A DNA stretch of 64,000 nucleotides. It comes from Brucella sp. 21LCYQ03 (lineage in GTDB: Bacteria; Pseudomonadota; Alphaproteobacteria; Rhizobiales; Rhizobiaceae). This document shows positions 43,985 to 53,792 of this stretch, one piece after another. The translations under genes were made by a program, and so were the position numbers. The stretch lies in NCBI RefSeq assembly GCF_023554105.1, contig NZ_JAMJWE010000007.1, forward strand, positions 1-64,000, given 5' to 3'. The notes beneath the pieces were generated by a model. That model did no database searches. It saw only the letters and a list, made by a program, of their open reading frames with translations, and was not told the origin of the DNA. How positions within the stretch are numbered: the first letter of the stretch is position 1; every line of letters starts with the position of its first letter.

Positions 43985-44060
43985 TGTTTCCTATCCTCAC
44001 AGATAGCACGCGCCTCGTTGGGGAGGCGTGGCCCACTGATGAAAATATCGGAAACCAGAA
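43985..44060 (-). promoter_or_regulatory. serC leader RNA motif (candidate)
   Basis: Minus strand: a hairpin CCACGCCTC-CCCAAC-GAGGCGCGTG lies about 25-50 bp before the serC start, with unpaired flanks. A conserved structured serC 5' leader has been described computationally in Rhizobiales (the serC RNA motif). Location and GC-rich hairpin fit. The ligand or factor it responds to is unknown. Confidence 0.5.
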
Positions 44061-44093
44061 AAAGCACAATATGCCTGAAGAGATATTTTGCAA

Positions 44094-44121
44094 AACCCGC
44101 CGGGGTAAAACCCGGCAGGTT
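44094..44121 (-). terminator. Terminator after the BASS transporter gene
   Basis: Minus strand stem AACCTGCCGGG / CCCGGCGGGTT with one G-U pair, followed by TTTT. It separates the transporter gene from the serC leader. Confidence 0.75.
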
Positions 44122-44138
44122 AAAATGTATTGCCAATG

Positions 44139-45077
44139 TTATTTTGAAGCGTCGTCTTTCATGCGTGCATAATAGCTCGCAATCAGTGCGCCGGAAACAT
44201 TATGCCACACGCTGAATACCGCACTTGGTACGGCTGCCAGCGGTGAAAAATGCGCGTTGGCAAGTGCCGCACCAAGTCCGCTGTTCTGCATACCGACTTC
44301 GATACTAATCGCTTTGCGTTTGGCCAGCGACAGCCCTGCAAATCGCGCTGCAAAATAACCGAGCAGCAATCCAAACCCATTATGCAGCACAACGACCGCA
44401 AATATTAGCAGGCCAGACTGAGCAATAGCTACCTTGTTCACAGCCACAACAGCTGCAACGATCAATACAATGCCAATAACGGAAACGAGCGGAAGCATCG
44501 GAACCGCAGCCTTTACGAGACCCGGCATCAGCTTTTGCAAGATAAAGCCAAGGGCAAGCGGCACGAGGATTACCTTAATGATGCTGATGAACATGCTCAT
44601 CGCATCGACCGGCAAATACTGGCTCGCGAAAAACCAAACTAAAAACGGCGTGACCAACGGCGCAAGCAAGGTCGTTACGCTTGTGCAGGCAACACTCAGA
44701 GCGACATCGCCCTTGCTGAGATAAGTCATTACGTTGCTTGCAGTGCCGCCTGGACAGCAGCCAACCAGAATAACACCGGCGGCGACTTCCGGCGACATTG
44801 GAACCACACGCGTCAGCAAAACAGCCAGAAGTGGCATGATAATGAACTGCGCCAATACGCCAATCAATACTTCAAAAGGACGGCGCGCAACTTCGGCAAA
44901 ATCCTTGGTCGAAATTGTCAGGCCCATGCCGAACATGATGATGCCGAGCAGCACAACGATCCACGGCGCAAAAATACTGAATGCCGATGGCAACAGGAAA
45001 CCCAGCACAGCGAAAACGATAACCCAGACGGCAAATGACCGCCCGACAAAATCTGAAAAAGCTGCAATGGCTTTCAT
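44139..45077 (-). CDS. Bile acid:sodium symporter (BASS) family protein
   Basis: 312 residues from ATG 45077, with about nine hydrophobic segments. The family signatures GMGLTISTKDFAEVARRP, GVILVGCCPGGTASNVMTYLSKGDVALSV and EVGMQNSGLGAALANAHFSP are present, the last two lining the sodium and substrate sites. Bacterial members take up organic anions such as pantoate or 2-keto acids; the substrate here is unknown. It is followed by a terminator and then serC. Confidence 0.88.
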   Translation of the reverse strand: MKAIAAFSDFVGRSFAVWVIVFAVLGFLLPSAFSIFAPWIVVLLGIIMFGMGLTISTKDFAEVARRPFEVLIGVLAQFIIMPLLAVLLTRVVPMSPEVAAGVILVGCCPGGTASNVMTYLSKGDVALSVACTSVTTLLAPLVTPFLVWFFASQYLPVDAMSMFISIIKVILVPLALGFILQKLMPGLVKAAVPMLPLVSVIGIVLIVAAVVAVNKVAIAQSGLLIFAVVVLHNGFGLLLGYFAARFAGLSLAKRKAISIEVGMQNSGLGAALANAHFSPLAAVPSAVFSVWHNVSGALIASYYARMKDDASK

Positions 45078-45274
45078 TTCAATTCCTTTCAAGCAAAGCG
45101 GAGTTCAGAAAACACAGGCCAAGCCTGTTTCATGCGGCCTTCTATGCGCTATTTGAAATATATGATACAAAAAATAGAGTTTTTGCTAACTTATGCACTT
45201 TCAGTGCGATGTTTTAGGACACAAAACAAAAAAGGCCCGGAAAACCGAGCCTTTGAATTCAATAGATTACACTA

Positions 45275-45970
45275 TTAGCCGCCAAACATATAACGAAGGC
45301 CGACGCGAACATCGTGGATATTCATGCCCTTATCGCGGACTGCACCAATATCCGTATCACCCTCAAACATTTTGCCACCATTAACATGGCGGAAGCGATA
45401 GCCCGCATCCAACTTAAGATTATGTGTGAGATCGACCGATGCACCGGCCATCAATGCATAGGTAAAGCGCCAATCGGCTTGGCCTGATAATTCGTTACCA
45501 TTGGCTGTAAGGGCCATATCGTCCCACTTCACACGCGTGCCACCAAGCCCTGCGCCAACATACGGTGTCACACCGCCAAAATTGGCCAGATCAACATAGG
45601 CATTTGCCAGAGCCGACAAGCCGGACATCTTGCTGTTATCGTAATCGGTGGTGAATTTTGAGCGCGTTGAATAGTCAAGCGTCAGATCAGTGCGGAAATA
45701 ATCCGTAATCTGATAGCCAACACCACCGCCAAAGACAAACGAATTTTTCAGATCACCATCAAACCGGGTGCCATCAAAATCTGCTCTATTGAAGCGATTG
45801 AAGGAATAACCAATATCACCACGCAGATACCAGCCACCTGTAGCTGAAGGCGTAACAATGACTTCCGGCACTGATTCCATGTCATCGGCGGCAAATGCCA
45901 CAGACGAAAAGCCAGTCAGTGCAGCGGATAAAACAAGGCCGGCACAAAAAGTCTTAATCAGACCATTCAT
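45275..45970 (-). CDS. Outer-membrane beta-barrel protein (Omp25/31-like)
   Basis: 231 residues with a signal peptide (about 1-28, ending SSVAFAADD). Eight predicted beta-strands follow, with alternating hydrophobic patterns such as GGWYLRGDIGYSFNRF, VFGGGVGYQITDYFRTDLTLDY, VTPYVGAGLGGTRVKW and KLDAGYRFRHVNGG. It fits the OmpA-like/porin-family small barrels of Brucellaceae. It ends in YMFGG rather than in an aromatic residue. It is monocistronic; a terminator-like hairpin follows near 45230-45250. Confidence 0.85.
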   Translation of the reverse strand: MNGLIKTFCAGLVLSAALTGFSSVAFAADDMESVPEVIVTPSATGGWYLRGDIGYSFNRFNRADFDGTRFDGDLKNSFVFGGGVGYQITDYFRTDLTLDYSTRSKFTTDYDNSKMSGLSALANAYVDLANFGGVTPYVGAGLGGTRVKWDDMALTANGNELSGQADWRFTYALMAGASVDLTHNLKLDAGYRFRHVNGGKMFEGDTDIGAVRDKGMNIHDVRVGLRYMFGG

Positions 45971-46121
45971 TTATTTGTCCCATCAATCAGTGACGCAGCA
46001 AACACGCCGAAACCAGAAACTTGGGATCAAAATAGGGATCAAAAATTAAATACTAATTAACCTTATTTTTTAATCGTTTTTTATCATACATTTTCAAAGT
46101 GAAAGCCTTTCAGAACAAACA

Positions 46122-46148
46122 AAAAAGCGCGGGAAACCCGCGCTTTTT
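46122..46148. terminator. Terminator after glmM
   Basis: Perfect 12-bp stem AAAAAGCGCGGG / CCCGCGCTTTTT with loop AAA. It is strong on the minus strand as the glmM terminator. Confidence 0.85.
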
Positions 46149-46169
46149 ATTAATCCGTTATCCGCCTGA

Positions 46170-47522
46170 TCAGGCAGCAGCGCTTTCCGACGAGATCACA
46201 TTGATAATGTCATTGACGACCTTTTCAACAAGGGCGCGGTCATCGCCTTCTGCCATCACACGGATCAGCGGCTCAGTTCCCGATGGGCGAATAACCAGAC
46301 GCCCCTGTGCGCCCAAACGATCAGTCGCCTCATCAATCGCGCTCTTGACCTTCTTGTTTTCAAGAGGCTTGCCGCCAGCGGTGCGCACGTTCTTGAGAAG
46401 CTGCGGCACTGGCTCAAACTTACGGCACAGCTCGCTCAACGGTTTGTTTTCTTCCTGGGCAACGGCAAGAATCTGCAAGGCTGATACCAGCCCATCACCT
46501 GTCGTTGCAAAATCTGACAGAACAATGTGACCCGATTGTTCACCACCAACATTGAAGCCATGCTCACGCATATGTTCAACAACATACCGATCACCAACCT
46601 TGGTACGAGCCAGAGTCATATTATGGTCGTGCAGATAGCGCTCAAGGCCGAGATTGGACATGATCGTCGCGACGATCCCACCGCCTTGCAGACGATCTGA
46701 TTTGGCCCATGATTCGGCAATAACCGCGAGAAGCTGGTCGCCGTCGATCACGGTGCCGTTCTCATCAACCAGCAGAACGCGGTCCGCATCACCATCAAGC
46801 GCGATGCCGACATCGGCGCGTACTTCATGCACCTTCTTCATCAGACCAATCGGATGGGTCGAGCCGCAATCCTCATTGATATTGATGCCGTTTGGCTCGT
46901 CATTAATGGTAATGACTTCTGCACCGAGTTCCCAAAGTGCGGCAGGCGCTACCTTGTAGCCCGCACCATTGGCACAATCGACAACAACGCGCAGACCATT
47001 GAGCGAAATATTGCGCGGCAGTGTGCGCTTCGCAAATTCGATATAGCGATAAATATCACCATCAACGCGCTTGGCCTTGCCCACTTCACCATGGGTCGCA
47101 AGATGTGCGGAGAGATCGCTGTCGATGAGGCTTTCAATCTTCAATTCGATTTCGTCTGATAGCTTGAAGCCGTCAGGACCAAACAGCTTGATGCCGTTGT
47201 CATAGAATGGATTGTGCGAGGCCGAGATCATCACACCAATATCGGCACGAAGCGAACGGCAAAGCATAGCGACAGCAGGCGTTGGGATTGGGCCGAGAAG
47301 AAACACGTCCATGCCCGCTGCTGTGAAACCGGCCACAAGCGCGTTTTCCAGCATATAACCAGAGCGGCGCGTATCCTTGCCGATCACAACGCGCGAAGCT
47401 TGACCCTTGCGGCGAAAAATATGCCCAACCGCCATGCCGACTTTCATGGCAATATCTGGTGTCATCGGAAAGCTGTTTGCCTTACCGCGAATACCATCAG
47501 TTCCAAAATATTTACGTGTCAT
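46170..47522 (-). CDS. glmM: Phosphoglucosamine mutase
   Basis: Converts glucosamine-6-phosphate to glucosamine-1-phosphate for UDP-GlcNAc, peptidoglycan and LPS. 450 residues from ATG 47522 ([13 protein letters not shown]). The phospho-serine loop is [20 protein letters not shown], the metal loop [13 protein letters not shown], the sugar loop [12 protein letters not shown] and the phosphate-binding loop [17 protein letters not shown]. It lies downstream of ftsH with a terminator-like hairpin between (47781-47809). Confidence 0.96.
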   Translation of the reverse strand: MTRKYFGTDGIRGKANSFPMTPDIAMKVGMAVGHIFRRKGQASRVVIGKDTRRSGYMLENALVAGFTAAGMDVFLLGPIPTPAVAMLCRSLRADIGVMISASHNPFYDNGIKLFGPDGFKLSDEIELKIESLIDSDLSAHLATHGEVGKAKRVDGDIYRYIEFAKRTLPRNISLNGLRVVVDCANGAGYKVAPAALWELGAEVITINDEPNGININEDCGSTHPIGLMKKVHEVRADVGIALDGDADRVLLVDENGTVIDGDQLLAVIAESWAKSDRLQGGGIVATIMSNLGLERYLHDHNMTLARTKVGDRYVVEHMREHGFNVGGEQSGHIVLSDFATTGDGLVSALQILAVAQEENKPLSELCRKFEPVPQLLKNVRTAGGKPLENKKVKSAIDEATDRLGAQGRLVIRPSGTEPLIRVMAEGDDRALVEKVVNDIINVISSESAAA

Positions 47523-47780
47523 ATTCTTAGCCTTGCGTTGCGCCATAAAGCTGTCTCGAAGCAATTAAAAATCTGTCGCGGTTAATTCATGAGACGGCAA
47601 TGACATCCAGGATCGTTAGCCCGGCAATCGATTGTCTGCGTTAATAGCGCAAAACCACCCGTCATTGCAATTTCACCTTTCGACGAAACAGATCGTATCA
47701 AAGCATCAATTTCCAAACTTGACCCATGATGCGCCGAAATACTTAACCGGACCTTTCTAACAAAAGGCGCTTCAGAAGCA

Positions 47781-47809
47781 GAAAAGCCGGACAAAATGCC
47801 CGGCTTTTC
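47781..47809 (-). terminator. Terminator after ftsH
   Basis: Perfect 10-bp stem GAAAAGCCGG / CCGGCTTTTC around a 9-nt loop, 18 bp beyond the ftsH stop. The remaining 47523-47780 has no gene I can support and should contain the glmM promoter. Confidence 0.7.
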
Positions 47810-47826
47810 ATAATTCTTACAGATGC

Positions 47827-49761
47827 TTACTGCGGCTGTGGGTTTGGCTCAATACCAGGTTCACCGCCAGGTTCTTCACCCTTGCGCTTGCGTGGGCTAC
47901 CCGCTTTCGGTACGCCCGAACCACGCGAAGGCGTATCATTACCCTGATCACGCGATGGCTTATTGCCCGCGATCAGTTCCTTGATTTCATCGCCACTGAG
48001 CGTTTCATATTCAAGCAGACCTTCGGCCAGCGCAATCCAATCCTCACGCTTTTCAGTCAGAATACGGGTTGCTTCTGCGTATGCTTCATCCACGAGACGG
48101 CGCACTTCAGCATCGATGATCTGCGCAGTTGCTTCCGAAATATTCTGCGTGCGCGAAACCGAATGACCGAGGAACACTTCTTCCTGATTGTCACCGTAAG
48201 CCACGCGACCAAGCTTATCGGAATAACCCCACTGCGTCACCATCGAACGCGCCAGCTTGGTTGCCTGCTGAATATCGGAAGACGCACCAGATGTGATGTT
48301 TTCCTTACCGAATTTCAGCTCTTCCGCAACACGACCACCCATCAGGATCGCAAGACGCGAAACCATCCAGGTATAGGTCGCAGAATAACGATCACCTTCC
48401 GGCAACTGCATCACCATACCCAGCGCACGACCACGTGGAATGATTGTCGCCTTATGGACTGGATCAGACTTTGGCACATTGATCGCCAGAATAGCATGGC
48501 CAGCTTCATGATAAGCCGTATTCGCCTTTTCTTCCGGCGTCATGGCGGAGCGGCGTTCCGCACCCATCATGATCTTGTCCTTGGCGTCTTCAAATTCCTG
48601 CATAGTTACGAGACGCTTGTTGCGACGCGCTGCCATCAAAGCAGATTCGTTGACGAGGTTGGCAAGGTCAGCACCAGAGAAGCCCGGTGTACCGCGTGCC
48701 ACAACTTTAAGATCGACATTTGGAGCAAGCGGCACATTGCGCACATGCACTTTGAGGATCTGTTCACGACCAACGATATCCGGGTTCGGAACCACGACCT
48801 GACGGTCAAAACGGCCCGGACGCAGGAGCGCTGGATCAAGAACGTCAGGACGGTTGGTTGCAGCAATCAGAATGATCGATTCGTTTGCTTCAAAACCATC
48901 CATCTCGACCAGAAGCTGGTTGAGCGTCTGTTCACGTTCGTCGTTACCGCCGCCAAGACCTGCGCCACGATGACGACCAACAGCATCGATTTCGTCGATG
49001 AAGATAATGCAAGGTGCATTCTTCTTCGCCTGTTCGAACATATCGCGGACGCGGCTTGCACCCACACCAACAAACATTTCAACGAAGTCAGAACCGGAGA
49101 TCGTGAAGAACGGCACATTGGCTTCGCCTGCAACAGAACGCGCGAGCAAAGTCTTACCAGTTCCGGGAGGGCCAACGAGCAGCACACCGCGCGGAATCTT
49201 ACCGCCGAGACGCTGGAATTTCTGCGGATCACGCAGGAATTCTACGATTTCTTCAAGATCCTGCTTGGCTTCTTCAACGCCCGCAACATCCTGAAAGGTG
49301 ATACGGCCATGCGCTTCGGTCAAAAGCTTCGCTTTCGACTTGCCAAAGCCCATCGCACCGCGTGAACCACCCTGCATCTGGCGCATGAAGAAAATCCACA
49401 CACCCAGAATAAGGATCATCGGCAGCCATGAAAGCAGGATACCAAGAAGCGAACCGGAACCGTCGTTTTCAGGACGGGCAGTGATGGTCACGCCCTTCTC
49501 TTCAAGACGGGAAACCAGTCCTGTATCGCCGGGCGAATAGGTCTGGAAGGTCGATCCATTATCGGCAAATGTACCGCTGATCTTCTCACCAGTAATTGTA
49601 ACCGACTTCACGCGTCCATTGGAAACGTCATCGATAAACTGGGAGTAGGAAACTTCACGGGAATTCGAGCGCTGGCCAGGACTCTGGAACAGGTTGAACA
49701 ACGCTATCAAAAGTAGAGCAATGATCGCCCAGAGGGCGAAGTTGCGATAGTTCGGATTCAT
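47827..49761 (-). CDS. ftsH: ATP-dependent zinc metalloprotease FtsH
   Basis: Membrane AAA+ protease that degrades misfolded membrane proteins and, in many bacteria, RpoH and LpxC. 644 residues from ATG 49761. Two N-terminal helices (about 7-25 and 105-125) flank a periplasmic domain. The AAA domain has Walker [14 protein letters not shown], Walker [17 protein letters not shown] and the SRH region. The protease has the zinc site in [12 protein letters not shown]. The C-terminal tail is Pro/Gly-rich and disordered. A candidate RpoH-type promoter lies at 49819-49847. Confidence 0.97.
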   Translation of the reverse strand: MNPNYRNFALWAIIALLLIALFNLFQSPGQRSNSREVSYSQFIDDVSNGRVKSVTITGEKISGTFADNGSTFQTYSPGDTGLVSRLEEKGVTITARPENDGSGSLLGILLSWLPMILILGVWIFFMRQMQGGSRGAMGFGKSKAKLLTEAHGRITFQDVAGVEEAKQDLEEIVEFLRDPQKFQRLGGKIPRGVLLVGPPGTGKTLLARSVAGEANVPFFTISGSDFVEMFVGVGASRVRDMFEQAKKNAPCIIFIDEIDAVGRHRGAGLGGGNDEREQTLNQLLVEMDGFEANESIILIAATNRPDVLDPALLRPGRFDRQVVVPNPDIVGREQILKVHVRNVPLAPNVDLKVVARGTPGFSGADLANLVNESALMAARRNKRLVTMQEFEDAKDKIMMGAERRSAMTPEEKANTAYHEAGHAILAINVPKSDPVHKATIIPRGRALGMVMQLPEGDRYSATYTWMVSRLAILMGGRVAEELKFGKENITSGASSDIQQATKLARSMVTQWGYSDKLGRVAYGDNQEEVFLGHSVSRTQNISEATAQIIDAEVRRLVDEAYAEATRILTEKREDWIALAEGLLEYETLSGDEIKELIAGNKPSRDQGNDTPSRGSGVPKAGSPRKRKGEEPGGEPGIEPNPQPQ

Positions 49762-49818
49762 ATCGGGTCCTATCGATACCACAGCCACCCGACAAGGGCG
49801 GTACGATGTTTCGACTTA

Positions 49819-49847
49819 ACATAGGATCGAAGAACGGCCTTGCCAAG
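49819..49847 (-). promoter_or_regulatory. Candidate RpoH-dependent promoter of ftsH
   Basis: Minus strand CTTG (49844-49847), 18-nt spacer, CCTATGT (49819-49825). This resembles the alphaproteobacterial RpoH pattern CTTG-N15/18-CYTATNT. It lies about 60 bp before the ftsH ATG. Heat-shock control of ftsH is established in related bacteria. Confidence 0.4.
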
Positions 49848-49877
49848 GCGCGAGAGCCGCCTCATCCTCGATTCTTA

Positions 49878-51233
49878 TCAAACTGGTTTATAAAAATTAG
49901 GACATTCGCGCCCAAATTGCGTTTCAATGGCCTTTGCCAGCGCAAAATCATAGCCCGGAAGCACATGATCAAAGATTGCGAAGTGCTTTTCGACAGTGAT
50001 TCCTGAAGGCAACTGTTGGCCCTTAACTGCCGGAACTTGCAGCAATTTGCCGTTTTCATAGATTGCGGGTAGCACTAGCAAAGCTTCACGTTGTGCAAAA
50101 TCGACGTCAATCTGATGCACTTCAATGAAATCAGTCAGTTCCTGCCGATCAGGTGCCGCCACTTCGAACGATGTTTGAGCATCATTTTTCAGGCGATAGC
50201 GCCCATCCCAGATGATCGTTTGCCCGGGATGAAGCTCCATCTCTGGAAGATTGCGGCGTTCGCGACGAAACTTATGCGGCTCACCATTTTTACCAAGCTC
50301 AACAAGTGCACCAAACACCGTGAGACGGCCGACTTTCTCCTGACCGGACAAGAGCTTTTCGATCCGTGCACGCTCAGCATCACCGGGCAGAAAACGCCGC
50401 CCACCCGCAATCGATGCGAGAAGGCCGGAAAACAAGCGTCGAACACTTTCTGGCAGCGCTGCATAAATAGAGGCATCGACCAAAATCGTACAGAACGCGT
50501 TCATTTGCAGGCACCGAGGATCATTCAATACTGAAACAAGCGCCGCATTATCGCGTTTGCGTGCCGCAGATGCCAGTGCAACTTGCGCCATCACGCGGTC
50601 TGGATCGACTTCTGTAGCCGATGTCAGCCGCACACGCGGACGCTCATAATTGGTGTTCACGTTGCTGGGATCATCAATCCAGACGACCGATTTCTCAGTG
50701 AGTTCTTGCCGCAGGCTTGAACGGGACGTTTCCAGCAGCGGCCTCACCAAGATAACTGAATTTTCAAGCCATGACTGGGGTGCCATAGCAGCGAGTCCGC
50801 GTGCTTCCGAATGAGAGCTTCGCTCTTTGCGCATTAAGAATGTTTCGATCTGATCATCGCGCGTATGCCCCGTCGCAATAAAATCAGCCCCCGCCTCATG
50901 CGCGGCCTGAACCAGCAACCGATAACGCGCAGAACGGGCGGCAGCGGCTAAACCAGTTTTTGGTTTGGTGTCGTCCCATGCAAGAACACGGTGCGCTATG
51001 CAATGTTGATGGCAAAGCGCGCCTACATTGTCAGCCTCTTGCGCCGATTCCGCACGCAAACGATGATCAATAGTAACAGCTGTCAGCGGCGGCGGATTAT
51101 CCAGCGTCGCGAGATAGTCTTTCAAGAGAAAAAGAAGAGCCAGAGAATCGCTCCCGCCTGACACGGCAGCAATGATTCCTTTTGCACGATCTAATCTGAA
51201 AGGCTCAAAAATATCGGTCGGGGAAAGCCCCAC
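49878..51233 (-). CDS. tilS: tRNA(Ile)-lysidine synthetase
   Basis: Modifies C34 of tRNA-Ile(CAU) to lysidine so that it reads AUA. 451 residues. The N-type ATP-pyrophosphatase P-loop is [16 protein letters not shown], with the family segments TVDHRLR-like [16 protein letters not shown] and [19 protein letters not shown] substrate-binding C-terminal region follows. It lies between ybgF and ftsH, an order common in Alphaproteobacteria (ybgF-tilS-ftsH), 15 bp after ybgF. Confidence 0.94.
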   Translation of the reverse strand: MGLSPTDIFEPFRLDRAKGIIAAVSGGSDSLALLFLLKDYLATLDNPPPLTAVTIDHRLRAESAQEADNVGALCHQHCIAHRVLAWDDTKPKTGLAAAARSARYRLLVQAAHEAGADFIATGHTRDDQIETFLMRKERSSHSEARGLAAMAPQSWLENSVILVRPLLETSRSSLRQELTEKSVVWIDDPSNVNTNYERPRVRLTSATEVDPDRVMAQVALASAARKRDNAALVSVLNDPRCLQMNAFCTILVDASIYAALPESVRRLFSGLLASIAGGRRFLPGDAERARIEKLLSGQEKVGRLTVFGALVELGKNGEPHKFRRERRNLPEMELHPGQTIIWDGRYRLKNDAQTSFEVAAPDRQELTDFIEVHQIDVDFAQREALLVLPAIYENGKLLQVPAVKGQQLPSGITVEKHFAIFDHVLPGYDFALAKAIETQFGRECPNFYKPV

Positions 51234-51248
51234 AAATGTTCTCCAAAA

Positions 51249-52715
51249 TCAACACTTGATACGCGTGCGCTCATCACTCACCCGCTTCAAAACAGCAGGC
51301 GCAGCCTTTGGATAGCGCTCCGGAATCTGCTTGAATGTTGCACAAGCGACGTCGTGATTATCCATCTTTTCAAGCGTCATACCCAGCTTGAACATATTCT
51401 CCGCTGCGCGTTTGGAATCCGGGTAATCACGCTGCGTATCAATGAAAACAGTCGCGGCTTCAGGATAACGTGCCTGACCATACAGCGATTCACCCAGCCA
51501 ATAGCGTGCTTCAGCCGTGGTTGGATCAGCCGGATAGCGCTTAATATGCTCGCGGAAACCAGTCTCCGCTGCTTTATAATCGCCCGACATCACATATTGA
51601 TACGCGGCCTGATAGAGTGAATTCGGATTATCATCAGTCGGTAGCGATGCGACCGCCTGCCCCGCAGCCTGACCAGCTGGCAATGCAGCGCCCTGCTCAA
51701 CCGGGCGAGGCTGCACATCAATGGTTTCGCCGATTACATTGCCATTGTTGTCAAAGCGGATGGAGCCGAGCGACCGCGGCGGCTCTCCACGCTGTGGACC
51801 ACCCTGCGGGGCGGCGCCTGAACCAATAGCCACGGAATCGGCGCCCGATGTATCATTGGTCGCCAATTGTGTGTCTGAACCAAAATCACCGCCCTGCGCC
51901 GTGTTGCCAGAAACCCCATCATCGGGGTTTCCAGCAGGTGTCGCATCAGCAAGCGAAGTCTCGTCCGGTGCATTGCCCGCATCGGCGCGGCCACCTTCCA
52001 GCTTCTGGAAGCGGCGTTCATTGTCTTCCTGCATTTTCTGCATCTGGTCCTGCAATTCGAGGACCTGGAAGTTCATGGCTTCGGCACGATTACCGAGTGT
52101 ATCGGCGGTGCTTACCGGATTGCCCATGCCCTGCGCACAAAGATCGCTGCCGGGAGGCGCGCTCACTTGAGCGTTCTGAGATAGATCAGACTTTGCCGGA
52201 GCGGTTACACCCTGCTTCTTTTCCAGCTCTTCAAAGCGGAAATCATTGTCGTCCTGTGTCTTCTGCAGCAACTCATTCGTAAACGAAATCTGCGCATCAA
52301 CATCCTCAACCTTACCGGTGAGGTTACGGATCAGCTCTTGCTGCAAGCCGGGGCTCTGCTGATAGCCGCCCTGACCGCCCCCGCTGCCATTGTCGCGCAT
52401 GGCATCGTCGAGAATCGCGGTCGAGCCGATATTCGCGTGATTCTGTCCACCGCCATTGCCCTTTTCCAGCGCACGAAAACGGGTTTCATTATCACGCTGA
52501 ATTTTCAGCATATTGTCGCGCAGTTGCATGATGCGGGCATAGGACTGTGCGTTCTGATGCGCCAGATTACAAACCTGCTGCGAAAACTGATCGCCACCCG
52601 GACTCCCAGCTTGCGCGAGTTGAATGTTTCCTTGCTGCGAAAATCCAGATGCTGCCAGAACCGGCGCACTCGCCAAAAGCGGCAGCATGGCAATTGCCAG
52701 CGTCACTTTCCTCAT
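51249..52715 (-). CDS. cpoB: Tol-Pal cell envelope protein YbgF/CpoB
   Basis: About 488 residues from ATG 52715. A signal peptide (about 1-22, ending ASAPVLAAS) is followed by three coiled-coil repeats with the pattern LRDNMLKIQRDNETRFRALE, LLQKTQDDNDFRFEELE and LQDQMQKMQEDNERRFQKLE. A low-complexity linker comes next. C-terminal TPR repeats (about 365-480; SLYQAAYQYVMSGDYKAAETGF, YWLGESLYGQARYPEAATVF) complete the protein. In E. coli CpoB links the Tol system to peptidoglycan synthesis. The tripled N-terminal motif makes it much longer than E. coli CpoB. Confidence 0.9.
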   Translation of the reverse strand: MRKVTLAIAMLPLLASAPVLAASGFSQQGNIQLAQAGSPGGDQFSQQVCNLAHQNAQSYARIMQLRDNMLKIQRDNETRFRALEKGNGGGQNHANIGSTAILDDAMRDNGSGGGQGGYQQSPGLQQELIRNLTGKVEDVDAQISFTNELLQKTQDDNDFRFEELEKKQGVTAPAKSDLSQNAQVSAPPGSDLCAQGMGNPVSTADTLGNRAEAMNFQVLELQDQMQKMQEDNERRFQKLEGGRADAGNAPDETSLADATPAGNPDDGVSGNTAQGGDFGSDTQLATNDTSGADSVAIGSGAAPQGGPQRGEPPRSLGSIRFDNNGNVIGETIDVQPRPVEQGAALPAGQAAGQAVASLPTDDNPNSLYQAAYQYVMSGDYKAAETGFREHIKRYPADPTTAEARYWLGESLYGQARYPEAATVFIDTQRDYPDSKRAAENMFKLGMTLEKMDNHDVACATFKQIPERYPKAAPAVLKRVSDERTRIKC

Positions 52716-52969
52716 TGGTTTCCTCATTCCCTTTTGCCCCTATCGCTCATTGTCGAAAAATGATGGTGCCCTGAAACTATAAACCGCGACCACCAAGGTC
52801 TGGATAAACAATCAAACACGATGCCTGAACATTTTCTGAACACCTGATTTTCCGCGGTTCTTTTCAGTTATTAGAGAAAAACCTTAAAAAGCATAGATGC
52901 TTTCCCTATGACACAGGTTACTTCGGCCAAAATTTGTCGAAATTACCAATAGTTGTCTTTCAGCACAAA

Positions 52970-52993
52970 AAAAGCGGCCCGAAGACCGCTTTT
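52970..52993 (-). terminator. Terminator after pal
   Basis: Minus strand stem AAAAGCGG / CCGCTTTT with a run of T beyond it. It separates pal from ybgF, whose start region has about 250 bp of its own. Confidence 0.7.
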
Positions 52994-53023
52994 CTCTGAT
53001 TAGGTCAGGCTATTTTCTGAAAC

Positions 53024-53530
53024 TTAGCTGCCAGCACCGTTAAGAACGGTAACGGCACGACGGTTCTGCGACCAGCAAGAGTTGTTATCGCAAACAGCGA
53101 TTGGACGCTCATTGCCGTAAGAAACGGTGCGCATACGGCTGGTTGGAACGCCACGGGCTGCAAGGAAGTCACGGGTTGCAGCAGCACGACGCTGACCGAG
53201 TGCAAGGTTGTACTCACGTGTACCACGTTCGTCGGCATGGCCTTCGACCGTGATCGAGTACTGTGGGTAACGCTGCAACCACTGAGCCTGCTTCGACAAT
53301 GTCTGCTGTGCGTCCGAACGGATCAGCGACGAATCGAGGTCAAACAGAATGCGGTCACCGACGTTTACAGTGAAATCCTGAGCGGAGCCGGGCGTCGCAG
53401 CGCCACCAGCCAAGCCAAGATCACCGGCATTGTTCGGGAGATTCTTCTTGGACGCACAACCGACAACGGCGAGCGACATGAAAAGGGCAATAGCGATCGG
53501 GCTACGTGCAATCGACTGGATACGGCGCAT
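53024..53530 (-). CDS. pal: Peptidoglycan-associated lipoprotein Pal (Omp16-like)
   Basis: 168 residues from ATG 53530. The lipoprotein signal ends at a lipobox, LAVVGC, with lipidated Cys near residue 25. The C-terminal OmpA domain (about 60-165) binds peptidoglycan: segments RILFDLDSSLIRSDAQ, YSITVEGHADERGTREYNLALGQRRAAATRDFL and YGNERPIAVC. It closely resembles Brucella Omp16, an essential surface-associated antigen. It lies downstream of tolB as the outer-membrane partner of the Tol motor. Confidence 0.96.
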   Translation of the reverse strand: MRRIQSIARSPIAIALFMSLAVVGCASKKNLPNNAGDLGLAGGAATPGSAQDFTVNVGDRILFDLDSSLIRSDAQQTLSKQAQWLQRYPQYSITVEGHADERGTREYNLALGQRRAAATRDFLAARGVPTSRMRTVSYGNERPIAVCDNNSCWSQNRRAVTVLNGAGS

Positions 53531-53741
53531 GGGCCGGAGCTCCTTAAGATTTGATGTTCCTGCGTAACCAACCAATAATCATATTTAGGTTAAAACAGGC
53601 TCAAGAAGTATGGTTAATAATTTCTTGCGACCATCTGCAAACCGTTTTTATCCGGCAGCAATTCTGCTTTTAGCCCTTGAGGGCTAAATGAGGCAGAAAC
53701 ACGGCTCCAAGGCTATAATTGTGGCATTTTGCCATGAAAAA

Positions 53742-53765
53742 GGCGCGAAACCTATGCTTCGCGCC
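53742..53765 (-). terminator. Terminator after tolB
   Basis: Stem GGCGCGAA / TTCGCGCC with T-rich continuation on the minus strand. It separates tolB from pal. Confidence 0.75.
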
Positions 53766-53792
53766 CCAAACTCATTCGAGCTCATACCAAAA

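Noticed and set aside
47582-47794. 70-codon minus-strand frame between glmM and ftsH
   Set aside because: No ribosome site, overlaps the ftsH terminator hairpin, and no recognisable composition.
48163-49365. 400-codon open frame antisense to ftsH
   Set aside because: Fully inside ftsH; His/Arg/Thr-rich nonsense composition and no family features.
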